A DNA stretch of 64,000 nucleotides, taken from assembly GCA_022496805.1 (NCBI GenBank), contig CM040086.1:2978501-3042500 (forward strand), read 5' to 3'. The DNA is from Pohlia nutans. Its lineage: Eukaryota > Streptophyta > Bryopsida > Bryales > Mniaceae. Within the stretch, counting starts at the first letter, position 1; every line of letters starts with the position of its first letter. The notes below the pieces were generated by a model. The model was not told the DNA's origin and made no database searches. It saw only the letters and a list, made by a program, of their open reading frames with translations. Below are positions 1-11,296 of this stretch, piece after piece. A program made the position numbers and the translations under genes.

Positions 1-237
1 TCCTCTTTCTCTTTCTCTGTCGCGTTCACGGTCGCGGTCACTGATCCTGTCCCTGCCTCTGTCGTTCCTCTCTCTGTCGTTGATCATACGACCTCGTGGA
101 TCCTCGCGAGCAGGCCCGCGCTCCCTGTCCCGCTCCGACAGCCGGTCGCGCACGCTCCCCGGCCGCTCCCGCTCGCGAATTGGCGACAACGGCGGCGTTC
201 GGCTGGGAATCCGCGGGTGCGACGACGGTAACGGCAT
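1..237 (-). CDS. 5' end of a gene for an Arg/Asp/Glu-rich protein, truncated by the window edge
   Basis: An open frame of 79 codons starts at the ATG read on the minus strand at 237-235 and is still open at base 1. It begins MPLPSSHPRIPSRTPPL, a Pro/Ser-rich head, and then turns into RE/RD/ER dipeptide repeats (RERERP, RDRLSERDRER, RDRERDRERER). Such charged repeats are common in nuclear RNA-processing and chromatin proteins, but no domain is visible, so the product is not named. The GC-rich composition contrasts sharply with the AT-rich DNA to the right, which supports a real exon. Two other long frames overlap the same bases; I chose this one because its composition is coherent and it runs through the edge without a stop. 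Confidence 0.5.
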   Translation of the reverse strand, partial: MPLPSSHPRIPSRTPPLSPIRERERPGSVRDRLSERDRERGPAREDPRGRMINDRERNDRGRDRISDRDRERDRERERG

Positions 238-751
238 CGTGCACACGCCGGGCGCCCTCCTGCTTCGAAAGAAGCCCTAAAATGCCCTAAACTCAACACA
301 AACTTCTCCCCCTTCAGCTTCACAAGCACCTCCTCCTCAAACCCTAATTGCCAATTCCAACGCTCCCCTAACTACGGCACCGACGAAACACTTCTGATGA
401 CAAAAGCCCTTGACAATTCCTCTAAAACGAGAATTCTCGAAGCAGTGAGCCTCGAAGCCTAAACTTCCGAAGAACACGAAAAAAACATTTGGTAACCACG
501 AAAACTCAAGCTGCGGAAGTGTCACCAAATTTATCGCAATAGGCTAAAAATGAAAGACTAGCGTGGATGCTTCAATCCACATTCAGCTTCAAAAATCTCC
601 ACCACCTCCTCCTCGAACCCTAATCGTTAATTCTGAAACTCCACCAATCCAACTACAGAGAAAACGAAACTACTTCAAATGAAAAAAAAAAGCCTCACAC
701 ACTATCAGAAATCTCTCCAAAATTCTCACACCCTCGGAACTTATTGAAGCA

Positions 752-793
752 GATTGCTTGCCGACCAAGAGAGATTGCTTGCCGACCAAGAGA
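752..793. repeat. 21-bp tandem duplication
   Basis: Two perfect head-to-tail copies of a 21-bp unit beginning GATTGCTTGCCGACC. Confidence 0.9.
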
Positions 794-866
794 GCTCAAG
801 CTCCGAGAAAGGCACCTAAAGGTACTCAAAGCGTAACCAAATTCGATCAGATTTGTCTCAGAATGG

Positions 867-898
<32 letters not shown>
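867..898. repeat. Poly-A run of 32 bases
   Basis: Uninterrupted A homopolymer. It could be a retroposon tail, but no target duplication or upstream retroposon body is recognisable. Confidence 0.9.
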
Positions 899-901
<3 letters not shown>

Positions 902-940
902 TGTTAGAAGGGAGGATGGCGAGCGAACTTCATCAGATTA

Positions 941-2102
941 TTATGCAGGAAAAGGCGTCGAGATGAGAAGCTTGCGATGGCGCAGCAATGAGCTCCGACC
1001 TTCAGAGCCTCGAGAGGGACAACGACGAGCGTCGGCATTGGAAATATGTAGATTGGCAACAATTGTCATCCGAGAGGGTTCGCTTTTACGTTGGATGAAA
1101 AATGTTCCAGCTCAGAGGAATTGTGTGCCACATAGGTCAGAGGTTTCATGGGATGCATAAAGTCTGGTCATTAAGAATATTCTTTTGGTGATGACTTCAA
1201 CAATAAACATGAAAAATATGCATAACGTTATCCTATATGCCGTGTGGTTGAAGGCATGATGGCAAGCGTGCTAGGACATTATAGAATATTTCTAATAGCT
1301 ATTTCTAAACATATGTTTGAAAAAGTTAATTTTTTGGTTTTTACATTTTAAACATTTGATGGTCTATGTTTTAATTTTAACCTCAATTTATATCTCCTTT
1401 GGAAGAATTTGGAATAATTAACAATTACAAAACAAGGGAATTTTTTTGATGGTGGACCCACCAAATTAATGCAATGAAAAACCTGTAGAATTTACATAAC
1501 CCTTTATACAAGTGTGATGAAATTCCATGGTCTCACTTACCAAACTTGGCAAGGTTTTAAGGTATGAAGTCCTATTTCTTGAAGAAAACAAAAGTACCTT
1601 GCTAGAATTGGTTTTAAAAGTTATGTCTTGTACTACATTAATAATGATTTTAAATATGTGTCATCAAATAGTGTTACTTACCATTCTCAAAAACATATTT
1701 ATTTAAGTTACATTAACAAGAAATTTCTGAGCTAATCAGAGAGCTTGATAGGTGGGTTTCAACATATTGAATCCGGATGTACTTGAACAAAAATTTCGTT
1801 TAGCATGGCCAAAACTTGACATTTGTAGAACTTGTAGCAATTTACACAACCTCAATCTTATTAGTTGTTCATAAATAAAAAATTGTGAGAGTTTGCCAAG
1901 TCAGACCCATTGAATTTGGAACCATTATATGAATAAATGGAACTTTCATTTTATTCCAAATTGTTTTTACTTTCTAATCTAATATATATTCCAATTACGT
2001 AAACCACACTTTAGGTTTTCAATTTCTAGATTCGATCAAATTTGTTGAAACCATCAAAACTTGTCATTTCTCTATAGTTGACTCATTCATTACTTGCTAG
2101 TG

Positions 2103-2109
<7 letters not shown>
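941..2109. other. Intergenic, nothing recognised
   Basis: AT-rich, with stops in all frames. I see no TIR pair, tandem array or RNA gene. Confidence 0.5.

Positions 2110-2185
<76 letters not shown>
2110..2185. repeat. (AT)n microsatellite
   Basis: About 76 bp of alternating A and T with one C interruption. Likely hypervariable in length. Confidence 0.95.
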
Positions 2186-2187
<2 letters not shown>

Positions 2188-2800
2188 GTCATGTTAAAGG
2201 TGTGGGTAGCAATAATACTAAAGTAGAGTTTTAAGTACAATTATCATAGGGGAGGTATTTGCGGTGTTCAATTATAATGTGAATTGAGATATTTCCAAAA
2301 GCTTGAATTATCTCCACAATTATATAAATATTTTTAGCTCACATGCAATAAAATCTCAAAATAATTATTTAAAATATATATATATTATAAAATAATTATC
2401 AATGATAATATCAAGGACTATTTCACATGCATTTATATAAATCATCAAATTCTGAGCTAATTATCACCTTTGAGGAAATTTGTCAAGAACTTCTCTTTAA
2501 CCTCTAGATGATAGAGGAGGTAAGGGCAAAACCTAGATGTGTTATAAAACGTTACTTCTGCAACTATGATGAAGTTTGATTCAAAAAAGAAAACGAGAAG
2601 CATGATGTTTAGTAAGGGGGTCTTTACACTAGTGACCAAGGGCCGTGGCCAAGGAAAATTCTGCACTATGATTGGAGGATAAGAACCGGCCGGTCCAAGT
2701 ACACTTTACACTAGCCAAAAAAGGAGGAAGTGACCAAGACTAAAAATGGATGAGAAAATGACATGGAATCCTACATGTCCAGAAATGAATAAGGATTCGT

Positions 2801-2864
2801 GGTCACCCGGATAATGCGGCGAGACCACCAAAATAGGTTCTCTCGCAGCAAAATCCGGGTGACC
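2801..2864. repeat. Small hairpin inside the Harbinger-like element
   Basis: GGTCACCCGGAT at the left pairs with ATCCGGGTGACC at the right. Imperfect arms of about 25 bp enclose a short loop. Confidence 0.7.
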
Positions 2865-3154
2865 AAGAGCTGAAAAAACCCTAAACCAATGGAATTATTT
2901 TTATTTTTGGCAATTTTCTATTTTTATTTTTTTAAATTCAACTTAAATCCTATTTAAGTTTTTATCATGTACAACTCTCTTGCATTGGATGACAAGTAAG
3001 TTGTGAGTGAAGAGAGGAGAATGCTCTGTGCTTTATGCAAGTGGAGTGGAGTTGTGTCCAACAATGCATTTGGGATATGTAAACTTTGAGGTGAAGCACC
3101 TAGTTAGTCTTCATTTTTATAACACGCATAACTTTTTCATAGAGTCTTCAAATG

Positions 3155-3470
3155 ACATAAAATTTGTTGGAGATGAAAGATTACTTGATTTATAAACTTT
3201 TCTTAGACCAACAAAATTCCAAAAAAGTTGATCTTCTATGCACAAATGAGCTCCAAAAAACTGTTATGAATGCATTTTAATTTTTTGATCTTTACACGGC
3301 TGCAATGTTTTGTCCATATCTTTTGCATTAAGACGTATTTTGACACAAAAATTGTTGGAGGTGGAAGAAGGATTGATTTATCAACTTTTTTTAGTTGGAC
3401 AAATTTCTATAAAACTTCATCTTCTATGCTCAATTGGACTCCAAAAATCTGTGTACAACACATTTGAAAA
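3155..3470. repeat. Diverged internal duplication, about 180 bp period
   Basis: The segment containing TTGTTGGAGATGAAAG through CTTCTATGCACAA is repeated about 180 bp later as TTGTTGGAGGTGGAAG through CTTCTATGCTCAA. Short frames here are by-products of the repeat and not credible genes. Confidence 0.6.
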
Positions 3471-3931
3471 GCCTCACCTAGAGGCTTGCTACTTCTTAAC
3501 CCATATTCTTTGTGGACTAATGTAAGTGAGATTGATTACAAAAGGAGCACCTTCTCTCCTCTAGAATTCATAGAAGCTTCCATTGTAAGTAAAACTCTTG
3601 TGAGAAGTAAAATTTCTTACTTTTCGGCAATTTTGAAAAATAACTAATATTATATTCGGCAAAAAATGCCAATAATATTCCAAATTTTTAGGCATCTATT
3701 TTTAGAATTATTTTGTGCCGAACCTGCTATTAAACTACAGTAATTTTGTTTCGCCTCACTAAAAAAATACATTAAAAATTTCAGCCCACCTTCCCTTTGG
3801 TCCAAGTTCACTTTACACTATTGTTGGTGACCAATGGATGGGAAAGTTGGCTCTTGGTCATGGCTCTTGACCAAGGGCCGTGACCAAGAGAATTATCCAT
3901 CCCGGCTCTTGGTCACTAGTGTAAAGACCCC

Positions 3932-4367
3932 CTAATTATATGTACGGTCAAAATTTCAAAAAAAATAATTTAGTTACTCTTTTTAATGAATTTACAAGCA
4001 TTTTCCATTGAATATTCACCAAAAATTACAATTTTTATTTTAGAATTTGAAATTTGGTATGATTGGTTAAAACTAGATTTTCTATTCTAAAATGTAAAAA
4101 GGAAAAAATTTCAAATGAGAGAACATCATTACTTTCCCGAAATAGTAAATTTTATAATACCCTATGACAATATTGAGGTCTTTGTCATTGAAAAACTCCT
4201 TAGTCAACCTCGATATTGCAAATGAAATGCATCAAACAACACTACAACATGATCTCCACCCCCAATTTTGACAAAAAATCAAAACTTGAAAAGTGTCATA
4301 TCCTGACGATGGATAGTCATCACTGTTTGAGCTACGACCAAAAAATGGTCAATCAGTCATTTAGGAG
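3932..4367. other. Intergenic, nothing recognised
   Basis: AT-rich spacer between two DNA transposons, without coding or structural signal. Confidence 0.4.
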
Positions 4368-4954
4368 TTAACCCTTATCCCTAAAGGACCACGAGGCCAC
4401 CACGCGGCTTCTGGAACTAAAAAGTGAGGTAATTCGAGTTGTTGGGCCGTGAATATATTGTAAAGTGACCAACAAGAGACCCTGGTTCTTTTTGAGAGCT
4501 GAATCCATGAGTACTTCCTGATCGGAATTTCATGAAGTGAGCGATGTTTGGTGATTTTTTTGAGTTGCAAAGAGGCTATTTAGACGTCACTTGAGACCCT
4601 CATATCTTCTTCCTCACTCGTCCAAATTATGTGAAATTTTTTTCACATGTTCAAAATAGTGATCATTATGCATGGTAGAAATTTCATAATTTTTGGAGCA
4701 CTTTTGATCAATCCGATTTTAGAATATGTACACAATACCCCGATCGAGTTCCATCAATCTTCTCAACGGTGGCTTTTTCTCAAAAATTGTCCAATTTTGT
4801 TGATCTTTTTTTCATACAAAAGTTATGTAAGTCTTCTTTAATTTCAATGGTGTTGATTGTCAAAATTAAACCACACCAATGAGGAATTGAGCTTGTTATA
4901 AGAGCTGATCAAGAAAACAAGAGCTAAGCTACCCCCCGGTTCTTTAGGGGTTAA
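4368..4954. mobile_element. TTAA-flanked (piggyBac-like) MITE 1
   Basis: TTAA occurs at both ends (4368-4371, 4951-4954). The left end reads CCCTTATCCCTAAAGGACC and the right end, on the other strand, CCCCTAAAGAACC. No transposase frame is present. TTAA target duplication with C-rich short TIRs is the hallmark of piggyBac transposition. Confidence 0.6.
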
Positions 4955-5539
4955 CCCCTAACTACCTAGGTGTTCATTTTTGGACGATGTACAGATTTCA
5001 TCCAAGTTTTCTCATCAATCATGCACTCTCTTTAATGTGAATTTTTTACTTTAGTTTTTATAAGAAGTTCACTTTATGCGTGTGTGATCAATTAGGAAGG
5101 GGGATAATTTGTGAAATTTTTTTATGCCTCGTTTTATGTTGCAATGATTCACCTAGAATTTCTAAAATCTTAATTCAAAATTGTTCAAAAGTGCTCTTAA
5201 AAAAGCCAACTCATAGAATCAAGCAACCATAAAATCTCCAAAAATCACAACACCTAGAGTACTACATTTCAATCCATCATAAAAAAATTCATCTATAAAC
5301 TGTCAGTATTTGTTTGTAATCAAATTACAAAATATTTTTTGATTTTAAGTTTCAAAATTTATACAAAAATATTGGTGATAGCATTCATAGATCTAATTGT
5401 ATAGATAGAATCTAAAATTCATTATGCACAATTCTTTATTTCTTCATCAAGTTCAAAATATCCCATTTAGTTTCATTTTATAATGCATTTTTTGCAAAAC
5501 TGCCCAACCTGGAGAGGACTGTGGGCATTTAGGAATTAA
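4951..5539. mobile_element. Possible second TTAA-flanked element abutting the first
   Basis: It shares the TTAA at 4951 with its neighbour and starts CCCCTAACTACC. A candidate right end is GGGCATTTAGGAA followed by TTAA at 5536-5539. Its interior (ATTGGTGATAG, ATAGAATCTAAAATTCA) is related to repeats at about 18.5-18.9 kb and 39.85-40.1 kb. The right boundary is weak. Confidence 0.4.
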
Positions 5540-5672
5540 TTGTCTGAGGCGTCCATTTTTGGTTAGTAAAGAGGAAACTCTAAATAGAGATATTGTACGT
5601 AGTTTTTATGTTGTTGTCCTAACTTGTCACTCTTGTTGTCCTAATTTGAGAGCAATGTTATAGAACAATCTC

Positions 5673-6219
5673 TTAACCCTTTCAGGCGCCTGTATCCAAT
5701 GTTTGGACGCTGAACTAATTTTGACTGTTCGAATTCAATCCAAATTCGACAATTTTCATCCACCAAAATTTCTCATAATTCTTGTGCAAGTTGACTATCC
5801 TTTGTACGGTTCTGATTTTCAAAATAGGTTATTATGATTTCTGGAAAAACAACACGAGTGGTTTCAAGTTTCATTTTTAGTTCAAAATGTGAGACCTTAA
5901 AGATGATTTTTCAAAATAAGTAGAATCAAATAATAGAAACCATACCATCTCATAGTGCATGTTATTCCACTTTTATCACAATTTTTTTAAAAAAGATTCC
6001 GTTAATTCATGATTTTTAATTGATTTTCAAGATAAAACCTTGCAAAATCAATAATAAAAAAATATTAAAGAAATATATGATGAATCCAACCGTACAGATG
6101 TGATCTTCACATTGACATTTACAACTTTTCTTTGTACATCAACTCCATTTTCGGCTTTCATCAAACATTTTATAACTAATTTTTGAAAACAATGTTGAAT
6201 TCGGACGTTAAAGGGTTAA
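5673..6219. mobile_element. TTAA-flanked (piggyBac-like) MITE 3
   Basis: TTAA + CCCTTTCAGGCG at the left, and CGTTAAAGGG + TTAA at the right. A closely matching copy in the opposite orientation lies at 33300-33849, with essentially the same length and the same TTAA boundaries, so the ends are well defined. No coding capacity. Confidence 0.75.
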
Positions 6220-6822
6220 TATACGCTAAGATTGTGATTTACTGTCTAGGACACTATTTCTCAACATGGACGCTATTTGACTTTTTGGTAGTGTCTCTAT
6301 AAAAAACCTTTTTACTATAAAATTTCAAATGATAAAAACTTCAAGTACACCTTTTGGATGTAGTGTTCCAATGATGAATGAAAACTTTATAATAAATATG
6401 GTATGCTAGCTCATGTCACTCTCATCACCTAGAAAGAACATGACACTCCTAGTGAAAGTGAATATGATAAGTGACAAACTCCTATGTATTTTAGGATCAC
6501 AATTTTTGCTCACCTTGGATCAAATTGTGGTAAAAGGCATCAATTCTTGTTAGCCACTAAACCACAATTTTATTGTATTTCTCAAGAGGTGAGTGAGAAT
6601 AAAGCTCTCTACACAAGCTCCCATAGAAAAAACAAATGATGCATATTTGACATTTGTGGAATATTGTGCTACATATAATTTATGCATGCATAAGACAAAG
6701 GGACAAATTATCTTGAGCTTAAACCTTGAACCGACTATGATCTAAACCTTAGTCCCTCAATCTAAATCTAAACCTAAATTTAAATCCTCAAGTTCCTTTC
6801 ATAACAATGATATTAACCTTTT
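6220..6822. other. Spacer between TTAA elements, nothing recognised
   Basis: AT-rich, stops in all frames, no TIR pair found. Confidence 0.4.
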
Positions 6823-7607
6823 AGTGCCCAAGGTGGTTTTGGAGAAACCATAGATTTTTGGTGATTTTTTTTTAAAACTCTCTCTGTTCAAATTAGGGAT
6901 AGTATAAATAGTATTAAACCATACAAATGTAAGCATAGCTAAATCAAACTAGTTCCAGTTAAACCTTGATAAAATCTCGGATAAGATTGGACTGTTGGAT
7001 TGGAAGATTATAGTATGTCTTTGAACCATATAATACGCATTTAAAAATGGGCTTTTGGAGGGTATGTGACTTCAAAGTTAAATAGAATTTGGGTGAAGTT
7101 GTCAAAAATGAAAGTGAAGTGTTCAAAAATGAAATGTCAAGAATGGACTCACACATAATTATTGTAAATTTTATAAGGGAGAGTGACTTATCTATGTACA
7201 GTTTAGGACAAACATTTATATGTTAAAAATATAAAAGGAGCAGAAAAGGAGTTGGTACACTGATCAAGATCTATATACATACACTAATAGAACATGAACA
7301 AGAATACGCCATTCAAAAAAAAACAAGATAACAAACTTCCTAACACAAGAAATACTGCATAGTACATGTATTGTATTTGTAAGTATTTTATGTGTTTTGA
7401 GGTATTTATAGTATTTTGGTGTTTTGTGCATCATTATTTTGATGGAAAATCATTTCAAAATGATTTTTTTGGTCCAACGGGTATGGTATACAATTACACA
7501 CATCTAAACCTTACAACTCAATTTCAAATACCTCAAGGATTAAGAGATATGCCAACTGCAAGAGACCTAATGACCAAAATGTGGTTATCTGGCCACTAAA
7601 GGATTAA
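6823..7607. mobile_element. TTAA-flanked (piggyBac-like) element 4; intact sister of the 44.4-50.6 kb copy
   Basis: TTAA + CCTTTTAGTGCCC at the left, GGCCACTAAAGGA + TTAA at the right. The whole sequence aligns, inverted, with the outer parts of the 44424-50648 element and so shows what that copy looked like before a 5.4-kb insertion (empty site at 7008-7015). A 77-codon frame at 7366-7599 is not conserved in the sister copy, so I do not call it a gene. Confidence 0.75.
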
Positions 7608-8184
7608 CAATTTGCAATGTGGTGAACTTTTGAATTCAAAGTGAATAGCACTTACAACATGAAGATCATTATTGTAAGCAAAACCATGTTAAGCGTTCAT
7701 TTCCACAAATGTGGAAATCTAGGTTACCCTGTGCTATTGTAAGATTAAACATAAATTAGTTAAAAAATGAGATGTTGAAAATCTTTTGAAATTTTGAAAG
7801 CTAAATGTTGAATGTTAAGGAAATTCTCAAGACATGGGCTACTAAACATCCCCTTAAATTTTGGCTATTTTTAATGCAATCTACTCAATGTAAAGAAAAA
7901 TATTGAATTTCCAAAAATTTAGAAACTAGACAACTAAAACTCCAAGGTTCTAAAATTAATTTAGTTTGTGTTTTGCTTGCCAAATTTGACCACAATGTAC
8001 AGTATTCATTTCATGGCAATTTTAATTGCATAGCAAATGGTACCAAAAAATTCTACGTATATGTCACAAGTTATAATTGTACTTAGCAATGTTCATTAAA
8101 TGCTTTTAATCCTTAGTTGAAATGGTAACATAGGCTTGAAGCGAGTTGTTGAAATCGCTAAGGTGGTGAGAAATTTCGATAGAT
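7608..8184. other. Intergenic, nothing recognised
   Basis: AT-rich, no coding or repeat signal that I could support. Confidence 0.4.
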
Positions 8185-8543
8185 TAGAGTTATCCATAAA
8201 GTCCCTCAAAAGTGGGTGAATGGGCCATAGTTTGAGTGAATAGTGACAGTAATCCTCAAAAAAGAACGTGTGTCAGGCACTAAAAAAAACTGTGGATGCA
8301 AACTTTGAAAGCACCCAAATCGGTGCTAAAAAACTTCTCACCCAAGTTTTTATTATTCACCTTCACATATGAAGAAGGTGATTGCTAGCCCCTTTTCTGG
8401 CAATAGATTCTTGCTATACATACCTAGACCGTCCCCACTCACCAATTCTTTTGATTTCCTAGAATTTTTCTCAATAGCTTTCGTTTCTCCAAATTTTAGT
8501 CAAACTAAGGCCCACTAGACCCTTTAGTTTACGGATAACTCTA
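8185..8543. mobile_element. MITE with TAGAGTTATCC ends
   Basis: The left end TAGAGTTATCC is mirrored by GGATAACTCTA at the right; imperfect similarity runs inward (ATAAAGTCCCT and the complement of GACCCTTTAGT). The same ends bound the fold-back element at 62658-63060, so this is a mobile family. A TA target duplication is compatible but cannot be separated from the palindromic end. Confidence 0.6.
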
Positions 8544-9400
8544 TTGTCAGGACAATTTCAGCAATATACAAATAATTTTCAAGATTAACAAGAGCTCTAG
8601 CTTGTTTGATATCCTACACTAATCATCTGAAATTAGGCCTAACATCTCCTCAAAAACATTTCTAGTTTTCTTTGTTCTGGCTTGTAGTCGGGCAACGTTT
8701 TGGTAGGAAAAAACTAAATTAATTTACCCAGTTCGATGAAGACCGGTACTTAGCAAACCACTTAGTTTGTGTGTGTGAAAATTTATGAGCGTATAATTAT
8801 GCTTTGTCAAATTCTGATATGACCTGATGTCTTTAAGTTGACTAAACTCATCTGCTGACCACACATTCAAGTGTTATTACTTCTTTGGCAACATGAAGCC
8901 ACACGGCACTCTCGATATCAATGTCCAAATCATTAGAGTCAACTATAAATCTCAAGCTGGGCAGCTGAGCATCTGCAATAAAACACTACAGTACAGTAGA
9001 GGGCCGGATCATGAATCCAATATATGTTACAGCACTCAATACATGAGGCTACCAGTAAAACTGTTAATCAAAAAGAGTGTCTCAAAGTGAAAATTCACCT
9101 TACACTTGTTTTGGATTCAAAACAACTGTAAAACTAGTCTACACTGAGTTCCAGAATAATCTAAAGCAAGGCCTGTACCGTTGTGGAATATGAAACTCGT
9201 AACCTCCCCAATGTACTATGTAACATATTGTATGAGGCTACCAGTAAGCTATACATGAGGGATTTCTCATCCTCACTTGTAAGTGCATTAGGTTAGCAAA
9301 ATATGGCTACAAAAGAGATCATTGCATGAGACTAACATTGAGGCAGAGTTGAATGAGAAAGCAAGTAGGAGATTCGAATTTCAGAGCCAGGTGACTTCTC
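8544..9400. other. Intergenic with a dispersed repeat
   Basis: About 9040-9210 (AAAGAGTGTCTCAAAGTG, AATAATCTAAAGCAAG, GAAACTCGTAACCTCCCCAA) is related to 41260-41292 joined to 42208-42340, where the second copy is split by a 915-bp hAT element. No gene is evident. Confidence 0.5.
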
Positions 9401-11296
9401 AAATGTAAGCTCACCCATTCAAGCTCTTCTAAAATTTGTGTCACGCACAGTGGAGCTCCAGCACCTTCGCCGACTCAGTCCCCAATTGACCAATCTTCTG
9501 ACCCTCGATCGACCTCACGATGACGAAATCAAACCCCTGGCAGGCAGGGGAGCTCCTGCAAGCTCTGGCACATTAAAATGTGTCAGGCTTTCATCAATAC
9601 TCGGACTAAGTTAGTTTCTGCTTCTTCCTCGATCGTTGCAGCAGCCTACCACCACTTCCGAGCTTAGTTCAGCTTTTCTCTGCAGTTCTAGCCTCGCTAA
9701 ATAATCCTGCTATGGAAGACCGCAAATCGCCAGCTTGCTCACACAACTTGGGGCAGTGTCTCGTCACGGTGGACTCTGTGTTCCCTTCTGACATTGACCT
9801 GCTCCTGACCGTGTAGAAATAAGAACACGCTTGTTGTGAACATGAAATCATGTTGCAGCTTGTGCATGTTAACCATGGTTAACCTTTGATAACGCCTCGT
9901 TCAGTATTTCTGCAAGCTTGTCATACCCCAGTAATGTTGGTCTCGTGAGCTCGTAGATGACCTGATCGAATAACCTGCCTTCGTCTCTTCCGTTTAGTGC
10001 CTGCCCGGCCTCTAATTTACAGAGACCATCCATACACTGTGATTGTCGGCCCGTAGCGTTGGTTGTTACCTGTAAGTTGTTTATCTTCTCTGGCGATGGA
10101 TGAAGGAATGTGGGCCAAGCGAGATGGGGAGGTTTTGAGTCATTGCCAGCTTCAGCTTTACCTCTCCCTTCATGAGCCTTCTTTGTTGATAGCCGGGTCT
10201 AAGAAGTAGCGAGTACGAAGTCACCAGATGCTTGAAATATCCTCTGCAGTGGCAGAGATACTGCACGGCTTGCACTTGCCCAACATTGTCCGTCACTTCA
10301 AGAAGCAAGAACAACCCTACGGCTGCTCTTTCCAGTGCCTCCGGTCTTGAAAGCATGCTTCTTCCGTTCTTTCTCTCAGGGCTGACAAAGAATAGGTATC
10401 TGCAAGGAAGTCCAATGCTGGATGCTCGTTACCACGCCCCGACACTTAGCGTGAATTCTAAGACCCTGTGTCGAGAGCCTCGACTTCTGACGCTCTGGCC
10501 TTAATTGCTTTGACAGTAGCGACATTGGCAATGTGGTAGTTCCGGTTTCATGGCGCTAGCTCCTTCAAGGTTTACCCCCGGGGTCTGTGCATGTTCACAA
10601 TGTCTGGAACAGAGCAGGCACTGGACATGTAGCGCAGCTCAAGGCCTTTATCAGACATTTGGTTCAAGAAAGAGCGTGGGCTTAGCAATTCCATGTGTCG
10701 GATAGCGGGCTTTAACGAATTGCACACATTTTGAAAACTAGGTACCACGCTCTTCCGCCGCCATGTCCATTCTTGCTTTAGCATGGACCTTCTGATCGTT
10801 GTGAAGCTTATGCTGTCATCTAATTCTTTGATTGTTGAGTTTATGTAACTCACCTGCCGTTTTGGCGCCGTAACATGGCACCCATGTTATCAGACAAATT
10901 TGGGGTTTTAGATGCCAAAGACCTCATTTATCTCTATATCGCCGTGCTATATGTTGGAAGAGACTTATATGGTGTGGTGGCCATAGCCAAACACTGAATC
11001 TGTCTTCCCCGGAGCTCACTCTAATTGATTTCCTTTGCTAGTCGGTGTATGCGATGGGGGTCACGTAGTAAATACAGCTGTAGATGAGATCTCAGGCCAG
11101 CACTGAAAGCTTTTTTTTAATAGCTGATGTCAACCAGTTCTCTCTTCCCCCCTGTCTTCTTGTTGGTGGGGTTTGACGTGCAATTACTCGACCGATTGAT
11201 TGCGTTCTAACATAACTTCTGTTGTGATATAATTCTAACTTCTGACAAGTGTGGAGCATGTAGGTTGTATTTTACTGTACCTCCAGAGATTGCAAA
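9401..11296. other. Probable promoter and 5' leader region of the IQD gene
   Basis: GC content is clearly above the surrounding transposon-rich DNA and the sequence is free of recognisable elements. Several overlapping frames of 60-93 codons occur on both strands, as expected from higher GC; none has a domain I can name. A pyrimidine-rich tract ending CTGTACCTCCAG lies just before the IQD start codon and could be the acceptor of a 5'-UTR intron, which is common in IQD genes. Confidence 0.35.

Larger units (their letters stand above)
238..940. other. Upstream/leader region of the left-edge gene
   Basis: No further coding frame is convincing. The stretch contains AAACCCTAA-type telo-box motifs near 340 and 620. 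A diverged duplication of the phrase CACCTCCTCCTC plus ACCCTAAT occurs about 270 bp apart. There is also a short tandem repeat and a poly-A run. This fits a promoter or 5' leader of the minus-strand gene. Confidence 0.35.
2616..3931. mobile_element. PIF/Harbinger-like element, about 1.3 kb
   Basis: The left end GGGGGTCTTTACACTAGTGA is repeated as an exact inverted copy, 25 bp in all, at the right end. Both ends are flanked by TAA, giving a 3-bp target duplication as in PIF/Harbinger elements. Subterminal phrases (GTCCAAGT followed by TTTACAC) recur inside both ends and in related elements near 52.1-52.7 kb and 63.1 kb. There is no transposase frame, so this copy is non-autonomous. The family call rests on TSD length and G-rich termini and is inference. 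Confidence 0.7.

Noticed and set aside
7366..7599. 77-codon frame in the TTAA element
   Set aside because: The sister copy at 44.4-44.8 kb does not preserve the frame, so it is not under coding constraint.
10081..10853. Frames of 90-93 codons on both strands upstream of the IQD gene, including a plus-strand phrase faintly like a kinase (LHGLHLPNIV)
   Set aside because: Both strands are open over the same bases, the plus frame has stops nearby and lacks the HRD/DFG motifs expected after it. Better read as GC-rich leader or promoter DNA.
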